Shown piece by piece: positions 29,055 through 37,425 of a DNA stretch of 64,000 nt. Source of the DNA: Belliella alkalica (GTDB lineage Bacteria > Bacteroidota > Bacteroidia > Cytophagales > Cyclobacteriaceae); assembly GCF_022549785.1 (NCBI RefSeq), contig NZ_JAKZGO010000005.1, forward strand, positions 114,860 to 178,859, given 5' to 3'. The position numbers and the translations under genes are program-made. The notes under the pieces were generated by a model that ran no database searches, had not been told where the DNA came from, and saw only the letters and a list, made by a program, of their open reading frames with translations. Each line of letters starts with the position of its first letter. Position 1 is the stretch's first letter.

Positions 29055-29057
29055 CTT

Positions 29058-30518
29058 TTACTTATTCAATAGGGTTATCAATTCCTTTACTATTTCACGA
29101 TCATCAAAGGGATATTTTACTCCTTTGATTTCTTGGTAAGTTTCGTGTCCTTTGCCTGCTATCAAAATAATATCACCTTTATTGGCCATGATACCGGCAG
29201 TTTTGATTGCCTCTCTTCTATCTTCGATGATCATGGTCTTTTTGAAATCAACAGGATTTACTCCTGCTTCCATTTCTCTTAAGATTGCCATCGGTTCTTC
29301 ATTTCTCGGATTGTCAGAAGTCAAAATGACCTTGTCACTCAGTTGTGTCGCGATCTTTGCCATGATAGGGCGTTTGGTTTTATCCCTATTACCTCCACAA
29401 CCCACAACTGTAATGACTTGCTCTCCTCCAGATCTCACACCTTGAATCGTCTTCAGCACATTTTCTAATGCATCAGGTGTATGAGCATAATCCACTATAG
29501 CTGTAATTCCTGCGATTGAAATTTTATCAAACCTCCCTTGTGCCCCCTGAACTTTGGATAACTGCATCAATACTTCATCCTCATCTTCTCCCAAAAGCAC
29601 CGCTGTAGCCATCACACCAAGTATATTATAAGCATTGAATTCACCGATCATCCTGAACCATACTTGCTTCCCGTTGATATCAAGCTCCAATCCTTCCAAA
29701 GCATTAGTAAGGATTTTTGCTTTAAAATCAGCTGGATATTTCAATCCAAAAGATTGACGGGTAGCTTTGGTATTCTGAAGCATCACCATCCCCCTTTTGT
29801 CATCTGCATTTATCAATGCAAATGAATCTTTTGGCAATTCATCAAAAAGCTTTTTCTTGGCTTTGATATACTCATCAAATGTCCCATGATAATCTAAGTG
29901 ATCATGAGAAATATTGGTGAAAATTGCACCTGTCAACCTTACTCCTGAAGTTCTTTCTTGGACTATTGCATGAGAACTTGCCTCCATAAAACAGTGGGTA
30001 CATCCTGCATCCACCATTTTTCTTAGCAAAGCTTGGATACTTAATGCGTCCGGCGTAGTATGCGTAGCAGGAATAATTTCATCGTTGATCTTATTCTCTA
30101 CTGTTGACAAAAGCCCGACTACATAGCCCATTTCTACAAAAAGCTGATAAAGCAATGTAGCAGTGGTAGTTTTACCATTGGTTCCAGTAACTGCCACAAT
30201 CTTCAATTTGCTAGAAGGATTTTCATAGTAATTAGCTGCCATGATTCCCAAGGCACTTGCAGAACTAATCACTTGAACATAAGTAATGTTAGCATCGACT
30301 TTTTCAGGCAACACTTCACAGACGATGACACTTGCACCTTTTTCCAAAGCGGTCTCAATGAAATCATGTCCATCGACGATTGTACCCGATATGGCAACAA
30401 AGACACTGTCCTTGACTACTTTCCGACTATCAAACACAATCTCACTGATCTCCCTATCCATATTCCCAATGGTGGAGTTCAGTGAAACTTTGTACAGTAT
30501 GTCTTTTAAAATCCTCAT
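29058..30518 (-). CDS. murE: UDP-MurNAc-tripeptide synthetase MurE (meso-DAP type)
   Basis: 486 residues. MurE adds the third amino acid to UDP-MurNAc-L-Ala-D-Glu. AVTGTNGKTTTATLLYQLF near 111-129 is the ATP loop, EASSHAIVQERTSGV near 178-192 holds the Mg ligands, and FTNISHDHLDYHGT near 200-213 is family-typical. SDNPRNEEP near 400 is the DNPR motif that marks meso-diaminopimelate-adding enzymes, so the cell wall is inferred to be of A1gamma type. The start joins the ftsI stop directly. No murF follows; in many Bacteroidota it lies elsewhere. Confidence 0.97.
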   Translation of the reverse strand: MRILKDILYKVSLNSTIGNMDREISEIVFDSRKVVKDSVFVAISGTIVDGHDFIETALEKGASVIVCEVLPEKVDANITYVQVISSASALGIMAANYYENPSSKLKIVAVTGTNGKTTTATLLYQLFVEMGYVVGLLSTVENKINDEIIPATHTTPDALSIQALLRKMVDAGCTHCFMEASSHAIVQERTSGVRLTGAIFTNISHDHLDYHGTFDEYIKAKKKLFDELPKDSFALINADDKRGMVMLQNTKATRQSFGLKYPADFKAKILTNALEGLELDINGKQVWFRMIGEFNAYNILGVMATAVLLGEDEDEVLMQLSKVQGAQGRFDKISIAGITAIVDYAHTPDALENVLKTIQGVRSGGEQVITVVGCGGNRDKTKRPIMAKIATQLSDKVILTSDNPRNEEPMAILREMEAGVNPVDFKKTMIIEDRREAIKTAGIMANKGDIILIAGKGHETYQEIKGVKYPFDDREIVKELITLLNK

Positions 30519-32633
30519 TTAACCTAATACTAATTTTATCACAGCATTTTGCTGAAGTGAGCTGCCCGGAGTGACAGATTGATTTTTTACTCTTCCTTTC
30601 CCTTCGTACACCACTCTAAGTCCTTTGTTTTCCAAAACATACAATGCATCTCTTAAAGACAATCCACTTACATCAGGTACGGTTGGAGCTTCTACTTTAT
30701 TCGATTTCCACTGAATAGACTTGTTGCTGACTGTGGACTTCACCCAATTCTCACCACCTTCATTGTTATAGTGATTGGAGATACCAAACTTGTTGCAAAG
30801 CATCTGTAGCTCTTCGAATTTTCCAGCTTGTATAAATGGAAACTCATCGTTTTTAAAATCAGCAAATTGGAATTTCGGTTGATTTTTCACATTGATCTGC
30901 AAGTCTTGGGCATAGATCTTATCTGCTATTTCTTTAAATACAGGTGCAGATACATCCCCACCATAAGCATTGAAGCCTTTTGGACTGTCAATAATTACTA
31001 TTGCAGAATACTTGGGATTGTCTGCCGGAAAATATCCCGCAAATGATGTGTAATACCGTTGGGTATATCTTCCATCAATTAATTTTTGAGCGGTCCCTGT
31101 TTTTCCTGCAATTTTATAGTCATTGTTGTGAATGTTCTTCGCTGTACCATTATCCACCACTCCCTGAAGCAAGCCCTGAAGCTGTTTGATGGTTTTTTCC
31201 GAAGCGATACTTTTTCTCACCACCTCAGTCTCGAAGTTCTTCTCAATTTGATTTCCCCTTGCAATTGCCTGAACAATCATTGGTTTCACCATTTTCCCAT
31301 CATTCGCTATCGCATTGTAAAGCATCAGTGTATGCATAGGAGTAAGCTTGGATTCATACCCAATGGACATCCAAGGAAGGGTAGTTCCGTACCAATATTT
31401 ATCTCCCGGAGTTTTGAAATAAGGAGCGCCTTCACCTTTGAGTTGGAAACCAATTGGCTTATCCAAACCTGCTTTTTCTATATAGCTGACAAATTTCTTT
31501 GGTTGATGTCCAAAATTCTGTTCTACCAACTTTGAAATAGCCACATTGGAAGACTTTTCAAAAGCTTCTCTTATTGAAATGACACCATAGCCACCATTCT
31601 TGGCATCGCGCATGATTCGGTCATAGAATCTGAAAGTACCATTTCCTGTATCTATCGCTTCATCAAGATTTATCTTCCCCTCTTCCAAAAGTGCCAACAT
31701 GGACAAAAGCTTGAAAGTAGATCCAGGCTCTGTCAAACCTTGATCTCCAATAGCAAAATTGTAATTCTCTCCATACCCTCTTCCACTACTGTTTTTCTGA
31801 AGATTTGAAATTGCTTTGATTTTACCTGTGGCAACTTCCATCACTATCACCGAACCAAACTGAGCGTCCTTACTGATCAATTGTCTCAGCAAAGCAGATT
31901 CTGCGACATCTTGAATGTTCACGTCCAAAGTGGTCCAAATATCAAAACCATCATCTGGTTTGATATCTTCGGCATCAAATACTGGCTTCCAACTTCCTCC
32001 AGCTATTCTTTGAAATAAGGCTTTTCCATTTTTCCCTTCCAAAAACTCATTGAAGCTATATTCTATCCCAGCACCGTACTTATCTTCATTGATATATCCT
32101 ACAGTCCTATTTGCCAAATCATTGAAAGGTCGGTACCTTTTCTCTACTTTTTCGAAAATAACCCCACCTCTGTTCCTTCCATTTCTGAAAATCGGCCATT
32201 TGCTCATGGCCTGCATATCTTGATAGCCAATCTGCTTTCTATTGAGAATCAAATATCTTTTCCCATTGGCCCTAGCATCCTTGATGGCTCTTTTGTAAGA
32301 ATCAGAAGATCTGTCTTTGTAATATGATGAAAGCAAATATGACAACGAGTCTATCCCTTGAGAAAACACATCCTCTTTGGCTACAGCAGGATCCATTACT
32401 ACCCTGTAAAATGGCAAGCTAGTGGACAGCAAGCTTCCATCTGCGGCATAGATATTTCCTCGAGTGGCACTTACTTGCCTAAATTGAAAGTTAAGACTCT
32501 CGGATTTTGCCTGCCATTTCTCACCCTCCACAAACTGCAAATGGGCGATCCTGTAAAAGATCAGCCCAGCAAATAAGAACACCAAAATGAAGGCTATTCT
32601 TACTCTCAGTACTATGGAACGTTTTATATTCAC
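30519..32633 (-). CDS. ftsI: Division-specific class B penicillin-binding protein (FtsI/PBP3) with PASTA domain
   Basis: 704 residues. One N-terminal membrane helix (IAFILVFLFAGLIFYRIAHL, residues about 13-32), a dimerisation domain (about 50-220) and a transpeptidase domain. The active site is complete: SxxK in EPGSTFKLLSML near 299-310, SxN in EKSSNVAISKL near 361, and KTG in AGKTGTAQKL near 514. The last about 60 residues form one PASTA domain (TVPDVSGLSLRDALYVLENK and on), as in many Bacteroidota FtsI. It cross-links septal peptidoglycan with FtsW. It overlaps ftsL by 4 bp. Confidence 0.97.
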   Translation of the reverse strand: MNIKRSIVLRVRIAFILVFLFAGLIFYRIAHLQFVEGEKWQAKSESLNFQFRQVSATRGNIYAADGSLLSTSLPFYRVVMDPAVAKEDVFSQGIDSLSYLLSSYYKDRSSDSYKRAIKDARANGKRYLILNRKQIGYQDMQAMSKWPIFRNGRNRGGVIFEKVEKRYRPFNDLANRTVGYINEDKYGAGIEYSFNEFLEGKNGKALFQRIAGGSWKPVFDAEDIKPDDGFDIWTTLDVNIQDVAESALLRQLISKDAQFGSVIVMEVATGKIKAISNLQKNSSGRGYGENYNFAIGDQGLTEPGSTFKLLSMLALLEEGKINLDEAIDTGNGTFRFYDRIMRDAKNGGYGVISIREAFEKSSNVAISKLVEQNFGHQPKKFVSYIEKAGLDKPIGFQLKGEGAPYFKTPGDKYWYGTTLPWMSIGYESKLTPMHTLMLYNAIANDGKMVKPMIVQAIARGNQIEKNFETEVVRKSIASEKTIKQLQGLLQGVVDNGTAKNIHNNDYKIAGKTGTAQKLIDGRYTQRYYTSFAGYFPADNPKYSAIVIIDSPKGFNAYGGDVSAPVFKEIADKIYAQDLQINVKNQPKFQFADFKNDEFPFIQAGKFEELQMLCNKFGISNHYNNEGGENWVKSTVSNKSIQWKSNKVEAPTVPDVSGLSLRDALYVLENKGLRVVYEGKGRVKNQSVTPGSSLQQNAVIKLVLG

Positions 32634-33010
32634 TTTTTATATTTTATCTTAATAGGAGGTTCGTCAATTTCATATATGCCCAATGGCTGTATTTTTTTTG
32701 CAACTTCGGACTGTTTGCTGCTTAGCATATATTCAGCTTCCAGTGTTGTTACATCAGCACGAAGATCTTCTACTTCCTGCTGCATCCTTTCGATCTTTCG
32801 GATCATATTGTCTGCGCGGTGATTACTCCAGATATAGATCATAGCCAAAAATGCGGCAAAGAAAAATGGAGGGCCAAACTTCACAGGAATACCCTCTCCC
32901 AAAAATCCAGTCACGTTGAGCTTTTCTTCTATTAAAGTAAAAAGCGTTTTCTTTTTACCTCCCGGAGAAGCACTTTCCTTGATTTTCTTTTTGAAAGTAT
33001 TCTGACTCAT
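32630..33010 (-). CDS. ftsL: FtsL-like divisome protein
   Basis: 126 residues, with one membrane helix (PFFFAAFLAMIYIWSNH, residues about 49-65) followed by a leucine/isoleucine-spaced coiled-coil segment MIRKIERMQQEVEDLRADV and a basic tail KIKYKK. FtsL sequence is poorly conserved; the call rests on size, topology and the invariant place between rsmH and ftsI. It would link FtsQ to FtsI/FtsW in the periplasm. The cytoplasmic N-terminus is long (about 48 residues) and basic, as in other Bacteroidota. Confidence 0.85.
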   Translation of the reverse strand: MSQNTFKKKIKESASPGGKKKTLFTLIEEKLNVTGFLGEGIPVKFGPPFFFAAFLAMIYIWSNHRADNMIRKIERMQQEVEDLRADVTTLEAEYMLSSKQSEVAKKIQPLGIYEIDEPPIKIKYKK

Positions 33011-33013
33011 TTT

Positions 33014-33919
33014 TTATACTTTTTTTGCAATCCTTAACTTGGCACTTCTAGACCTATTGTTCAATTCCAATTCTTCTGCGGAAGCAGTCACTGCTTTTCT
33101 GGTAACTGGCTCAAGAGGCCTTATTAAATTGCCATAGAAATCTTTTTCTACTTCCCCTTGAAATTTTCCTTTTGCGATGAAATTCTTCACCAATCTATCT
33201 TCCAATGAATGGTAGCTCATCACAACTAACCTTCCTTCTGGCTTCAATACCTCTATGGTCTGTAGAAGCATTTCCTCCAAAGCACCCAGCTCGTCATTCA
33301 CTTCAATTCGCAATGCCTGAAATACCTGTGCAAAATATTTGAATTCCCTGCCTCTTGGCGCAAACTTCTGAAGCAAAGCTTTGAAACCTTCGATGGTCAC
33401 AAATGGCTCTGCCGCACGATGCGAGACAATTGCTTGAGCAAGTGTCTTTGCGTTTTTTATTTCTCCATAGATCCCAAATATCTTATGAAGCTTTCCTTCC
33501 TCGTAGGTATTGAGAACATCTTTGGCTGACATACTCATGGAAGAACTCATCCTCATGTCCAAATCACCTTCAAACCTTGTGGAGAAGCCTCTACTTGGCT
33601 CATCAATCTGATGCGAGGAAATCCCCAAATCAGCGATAATCCCATCTACTTGCGTCACTCCATAAAGACGGAGGTATTTTTTCAGATCCCTAAAATTTGC
33701 CGACACAAAAGTGAAATTTCCACTTTCAGGAATATTGGCTTCTGCATCTGAATCCTGATCAAAACCATACAGATGACCCTTATCTAATTTCTTCAAAATC
33801 TCCCGCGAATGTCCGCCACCACCAAAAGTCAGATCTACATAGACCCCATTTGGATTGATAGCCAAGCCTTCAATACATTCATGAAGCATTACAGGAATAT
33901 GGTAGATTTGATTTGTCAT
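33014..33919 (-). CDS. rsmH: 16S rRNA m4C1402 methyltransferase RsmH (MraW)
   Basis: 301 residues, normal for RsmH, which methylates N4 of C1402 in 16S rRNA using SAM. YHIPVMLHECIEGL (residues 6-19) is the family N-terminus, YVDLTFGGGGHSREIL near 27-42 the SAM loop, GIIADLGISSHQIDEPSRGF near 92-111 the catalytic/SAM region, and LVVMSYHSLEDRLVKNF near 234-250 the C-terminal signature. The start overlaps the mraZ stop by 4 bp, which supports translational coupling. Confidence 0.98.
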   Translation of the reverse strand: MTNQIYHIPVMLHECIEGLAINPNGVYVDLTFGGGGHSREILKKLDKGHLYGFDQDSDAEANIPESGNFTFVSANFRDLKKYLRLYGVTQVDGIIADLGISSHQIDEPSRGFSTRFEGDLDMRMSSSMSMSAKDVLNTYEEGKLHKIFGIYGEIKNAKTLAQAIVSHRAAEPFVTIEGFKALLQKFAPRGREFKYFAQVFQALRIEVNDELGALEEMLLQTIEVLKPEGRLVVMSYHSLEDRLVKNFIAKGKFQGEVEKDFYGNLIRPLEPVTRKAVTASAEELELNNRSRSAKLRIAKKV

Positions 33920-34362
33920 AATTCTCCTAAAGTTGAATCCAACAAAGCCGACAACTCTTTTGGATCCATTTCAATCTCATTTTTGAAAGTATTCGGATTC
34001 CAAAGCTCAATGAATTTACCTATGGCTTGTATATAGACTTCTGAGTCAATTTTTGCATACTCTAAGAAGTTTTTCGGAATCAAAATCCTACCAGCACTAT
34101 CCATTTCCAAAACGGCTAAGCTATTGAAAAATGCCCTTTTGATCTTTCGATGAAGTTCATTTCTGTCTGATAGCCCGTTGATTTGATTATATAGACTTTT
34201 GAACTCCTGATCTGTATAAAGAGCAAGGCAACCTTCATCGCCAAAACGCAGGTATAGCTCATTGCCGTTCGAGCTCGGAATTGCCGCCTTCAGTTTGGCA
34301 GGCAATGCGAGTCGACCCTTGGCATCGATCTTACATACATATTGACCATTGAACATCCCCAT
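33916..34362 (-). CDS. mraZ: Transcriptional regulator MraZ
   Basis: 148 residues, two tandem SpoVT/AbrB-like domains. Each carries the DxxGR signature: CKIDAKGRLALPAKLK near residues 10-25 and EMDSAGRILIPKNFLEYA near 87-104. MraZ forms a ring that binds direct repeats upstream of its own gene and regulates the dcw cluster. Here three AGTGG repeats at exactly 10-bp spacing lie 58-82 bp upstream of the start, so autoregulation is likely. First gene of the cluster. Confidence 0.97.
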   Translation of the reverse strand: MGMFNGQYVCKIDAKGRLALPAKLKAAIPSSNGNELYLRFGDEGCLALYTDQEFKSLYNQINGLSDRNELHRKIKRAFFNSLAVLEMDSAGRILIPKNFLEYAKIDSEVYIQAIGKFIELWNPNTFKNEIEMDPKELSALLDSTLGEL

Positions 34363-34389
34363 GAACTTATCTTGAGTTTACTTTAAATA

Positions 34390-34397
34390 CAAAAGTA
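34390..34397 (-). promoter_or_regulatory. Candidate dcw promoter -7 box TACTTTTG
   Basis: Minus-strand TACTTTTG matches TAnnTTTG, 28 bp upstream of the mraZ ATG. A TTG at 34413-34415 is a possible -33 element with a 15-base spacer, shorter than usual. The MraZ-type boxes start directly upstream. Confidence 0.55.
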
Positions 34398-34419
34398 AGA
34401 AAAGCTTTTACACAATCCA

Positions 34420-34444
34420 CCACTTCACCCCACTTTTCACCACT
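34420..34444 (-). promoter_or_regulatory. Probable MraZ operator: three AGTGG boxes at 10-bp spacing
   Basis: CCACT on the plus strand occurs at 34420, 34430 and 34440 exactly. Read in the mraZ direction this is AAAGTGGTGA, AAAGTGGGGT, GAAGTGGTGG. Known MraZ sites are direct repeats of one helical turn with a GTG(G/T) or TGGG core, so the match in place and pattern is strong. A weaker fourth box (ATTGTGTAAA) follows in phase. Confidence 0.8.
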
Positions 34445-34736
34445 TTTTCTTAAAAGTATCTAAAAATTTCTACTATCACAATGATTTTACAAAAAATGAA
34501 TCTTTTTTTAATTGAGGATCAAGGATTTGAGTATAAGGAAGACTGGGGCAAAAACGCTTTAATTATGTAAAATATGAGGGTTTTATTTAAAATCTTTTGT
34601 TTGAACATGTTTAGACGAGCAAATGTATAAAATGAGGGGGAGAATTGTGGGAGAAATTCCCACTACCCTGAAAAATTTGAGAAAAACCACCAAACTTTTC
34701 CCTAGTAAATAGATAGGCTTAATTCATTATTTAATC

Positions 34737-34744
34737 TATATTTG
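34737..34744 (+). promoter_or_regulatory. Candidate -7 box TATATTTG for the TlpA-like gene
   Basis: An exact TAnnTTTG match 22 bp upstream of the ATG at 34767. The -33 element is unclear. The rest of the 400-bp divergent gap holds GTGGGA-GAAAT-TCCCAC (34647-34663), a small hairpin of unknown role. Confidence 0.5.
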
Positions 34745-34766
34745 CACCTTAAATGCACATCTACCC

Positions 34767-35996
34767 ATGAAAACAAGAGTTTTATTAGCTTCATTTTCCA
34801 TTTTTTTACTGGCTGCCTGTAGTCAAAGCCAAAATTCAAAACATGAGCTTCAGGGAATGTGGCACGCCGAATTAGACATCAATCCCGACGTAATTCCCGT
34901 AGAATTGGAGCTTGAAAAAAGTGGGGAAAAGTGGGAGGCATATCTCATCAATGGAGAAGAAAAACTCAAACTTGATGATGTTTTGGTCAAAAATGATTCG
35001 ATTTTTATTCCAATGGGTGTTTTCGATTCGGAAATAAAAGCATCAATAAAGAATGACAGCTTACTCCGAGGGGTATTTGTAAAAAACACATCTTCTGATT
35101 ATGCTATTCCTTTTGAGGCGAAAAAAGGAGAATTTGAAAGATTTGAAGTTACCGAAAAGCCAAAGACTGATTTTTCGGGTAAATGGAAGACCATATTCCA
35201 AGATTCAAACGGAAAGACCTATGAAGCCATCGGGGAATTTGTGCAGAATGGAATTCAGATCCGAGGAACTTTTTTGACAGCTCTGGGAGATTATAGATTT
35301 CTTGCAGGCAATGTCAGTGGAGAGAAATTTTTTCTAAGTGCATTTGATGGAAGTCATGCGTTTTTTTTCACAGGAGATTTGTTGGAAGATGGCTCTATCC
35401 AGGGACGATTCAGAAGTGGGCCAAGATATCAGGAAACGTTTATCGCCGTGAGGGATGAGGATTTTGAATTGCCAGACGCCTATGAACTCACCTATCTGAA
35501 AGATGGGTACGAGGAATTGGATTTTAGCTTTCCTGACACAGAAGGGAACATCGTCAGTATCAAGGATGACAAATTCAAAAACAAGGTTGTCCTTGTCCAG
35601 TTATTTGGCACTTGGTGCCCCAACTGCATGGACGAGACGAAGTTTCTTGCTCCATGGTATGAGAAGAACAAAGATCGAGGGATAGAAATCATAGGCTTGG
35701 CCTTTGAGAGCAAGCCTGATTTTGACTATGCAAGTCAGCGTGTGAAGAAGTCCGCTGAAAAGCTAGGAGCAGGATATACATTCCTGATCGCAGGTGTAAG
35801 CAACAAAGAGAAAGCTGCCGAAGCATTACCAGCCTTGAGTAGTGTTGTGGCTTTTCCCACTTTGATCTATATAGGCAAAAATGGTAAAGTACGCCACATC
35901 CACACCGGCTTCAACGGCCCTGGGACAGGCGGACTTTACGACAGATGGATTGAAGAGCATGAAGAATTGGTGAGTGGGCTTTTGAGGGAAGAGTGA
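34767..35996 (+). CDS. TlpA/thioredoxin-like disulfide lipoprotein
   Basis: 409 residues. The signal ends LLAACSQ, a lipobox with Cys at residue 18. Residues about 25-250 are a beta-rich region with internal similarity (ELQGMWHAELDI and DFSGKWKTIFQDSNG both look like starts of lipocalin-like strands). Residues about 255-400 are a TlpA/AhpC-type thioredoxin domain with an intact redox site, LFGTWCPNCMDETKFLAPW near 284-302 (CPNC), and the cis-Pro segment VVAFPTLIYIGKNGK near 361. It would act in the periplasm, membrane anchored, as a thiol reductase. Divergent from mraZ with no partner downstream other than REP repeats. Confidence 0.9.
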   Translation: MKTRVLLASFSIFLLAACSQSQNSKHELQGMWHAELDINPDVIPVELELEKSGEKWEAYLINGEEKLKLDDVLVKNDSIFIPMGVFDSEIKASIKNDSLLRGVFVKNTSSDYAIPFEAKKGEFERFEVTEKPKTDFSGKWKTIFQDSNGKTYEAIGEFVQNGIQIRGTFLTALGDYRFLAGNVSGEKFFLSAFDGSHAFFFTGDLLEDGSIQGRFRSGPRYQETFIAVRDEDFELPDAYELTYLKDGYEELDFSFPDTEGNIVSIKDDKFKNKVVLVQLFGTWCPNCMDETKFLAPWYEKNKDRGIEIIGLAFESKPDFDYASQRVKKSAEKLGAGYTFLIAGVSNKEKAAEALPALSSVVAFPTLIYIGKNGKVRHIHTGFNGPGTGGLYDRWIEEHEELVSGLLREE

Positions 35997-36016
35997 TAAA
36001 ACACACAACAAACCAA

Positions 36017-36462
36017 CTAGGTGTAGTTTGCAACTACACTCTAAATATCTTGACTTCGTGGGTTCTTTTATTTGAAAGTGGAATTGCAAATTCTAGGGAT
36101 ATGAAAGTGTAGATACAATCTACACTTAGAGGCACACTCTTATTTTTTGAGATATCCTTAAAAGCAATGACTTACCGACTAGGTGTAGTTTGCAACTACA
36201 CTCTAAATATCTTGACTTCGTGGGTTCTTTTATTTGAAAGTGGAATTGCAAATTCCATGGATAGATAAGCGTAGATGCAATCTACGCTTAGGGGACACTC
36301 CTGTTTTTTGAGAAACACTTAAAAATCAACTACCTACCGACTATGTGTAGTTTGATACTACACCCTAAATATTTTGACTGCTTGGGTTCTTATATTTGAA
36401 AGTGGAATTGCAAATTCCAGGGATAGATAAGCGTAGATGCAATCTACGCTTAGGGGTACAGG
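36017..36462. repeat. REP array, left block (three units, period 162 bp)
   Basis: Units start at CTAG(G)TGTAG: 36017, 36179 and 36341, exactly 162 bp apart twice; the third is cut at about 36462. Each unit has three hairpins with 3-base loops: GTGTAGTT-TGC-AACTACAC (36021-36039 in unit 1), GGAATT-GCA-AATTC(C/T) and AAGTGTAGAT-ACA-ATCTACACTT (36105-36127). The last stem varies between units with compensating changes (AGTGTAGAT versus AGCGTAGAT, both arms). The block abuts a RAYT gene, which fits a REP/BIME system. Confidence 0.9.
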
Positions 36463-36473
36463 TTTATTCAAAA

Positions 36474-37019
36474 TCACCAATAATCTAAATCAATCAATCC
36501 CTTTAACCCAGAATAATCCCTTGCGCTGGAGTATAAAAAGTCCTCGGGTTTTTCAACTATGGCAGCTCTAACAGGGTTTTCATGAATGTACTTCATTCTA
36601 CTTTCTATCATGGCAACATTATACATTTCAACAGCATGGTTTTCGTGAGTCCAGAACTGAATATCATTATTCCTCTTATTAAACTTCCCGTGATATTCAA
36701 AAATCATTTGAAGCCACTCCTTTCTCCTTTCATCAGGGTTCTCTGAAATCATTTTTATCAATTTCTTACTTGTGAACTTTTTGAAATCCCTAACCCAATC
36801 TGACAACCTACCATCTTTTTGTTGAACCAACAAATGAATATGATTGCTCATAATTACATAACCAAATAGATACAACCCTTTAGATTTTCTACAATACGCT
36901 AAATTTTCTAAGATAAAATCCCTATACCTCTTTCTGGTAAAAACATCTGCCCATCCTACAACTTGGAATGTCAAAAAATAAGGCATTTCCTGATCTCTAA
37001 TTTGAAAAGCACCACTCAT
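36474..37019 (-). CDS. REP-associated tyrosine transposase (RAYT, Y1-transposase HUH family)
   Basis: 181 residues from the ATG at 37019. A frame extending to 37082 is only readthrough of the flanking REP repeat (it translates the repeat as HLHFHIPG), so the shorter start is preferred. The Y1-Tnp fold is visible: PYFLTFQVVGWADVF at the N-terminus, YVIMSNHIHLLVQ with the HUH pair near residue 77, and SRMKYIHENPVRAAIV near 142 with the catalytic Tyr. RAYTs are single-copy domesticated relatives of IS200 transposases that cut and join DNA at REP hairpins. REP units lie on both sides within 60 bp. Confidence 0.93.
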   Translation of the reverse strand: MSGAFQIRDQEMPYFLTFQVVGWADVFTRKRYRDFILENLAYCRKSKGLYLFGYVIMSNHIHLLVQQKDGRLSDWVRDFKKFTSKKLIKMISENPDERRKEWLQMIFEYHGKFNKRNNDIQFWTHENHAVEMYNVAMIESRMKYIHENPVRAAIVEKPEDFLYSSARDYSGLKGLIDLDYW

Positions 37020-37041
37020 AATTAAATATAATTCTCTTGGA

Positions 37042-37377
37042 TTGGAATTGCAAATTCCAGGGATATGAAAGTGTAGATGCAATCTACACTTAGGGGCACA
37101 CTCCTATTTTTTGAGAAATTCTTAAAAAGCAACGACTAACCCACTAGGTGTAGTTTGAAACTACACCTTAAATATTTTGGCTTCGTGGGTTATTCTATTT
37201 GAAAGGGGAATTACAAATTCCATGGATATGAAAGCGTAGATACAATTTACACTTAGAGGCACACCTTTTTTTGAGAAATCCTTAAAAAGCAACGACTAAC
37301 CGACTAGGTGTAGTTTGAAACTACACCTCTAATATCTTAGCTAATGGGTTCTTTAATTTGAAAGTGGAATTGCAAAT
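37042..37377. repeat. REP array, right block
   Basis: Continues the same repeat family beyond the RAYT gene: a partial unit from GGAATTGCAAATTCC (about 37043), a full unit from 37144 and a partial unit from 37304 (period 160 bp). All units are in the same orientation as the left block. The stem GTGTAGTTTGAAACTACAC has a changed loop (TGA for TGC) here. The unit at 37230-37255 has an unpaired change in one arm (AAGCGTAGAT versus ATTTACACTT), so it is decaying. Confidence 0.88.
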
Positions 37378-37425
37378 CACTTAGTTTTCAAAGCGGTATT
37401 CCCTCAATATTTGGGCTGTCATTTG

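Noticed and set aside
18783-34362. murF and ddl within the dcw cluster
   Set aside because: Looked for, but every frame is accounted for by other genes; absence here is ordinary for this phylum.
37020-37082. Longer N-terminus of the RAYT protein
   Set aside because: It translates REP repeat sequence and precedes the conserved start; the ATG at 37019 fits the family.
36017-37377. CRISPR array
   Set aside because: Units are 160-162 bp, nearly identical throughout with internal hairpins and no unique spacers; no cas genes. It is a REP array linked to a RAYT.
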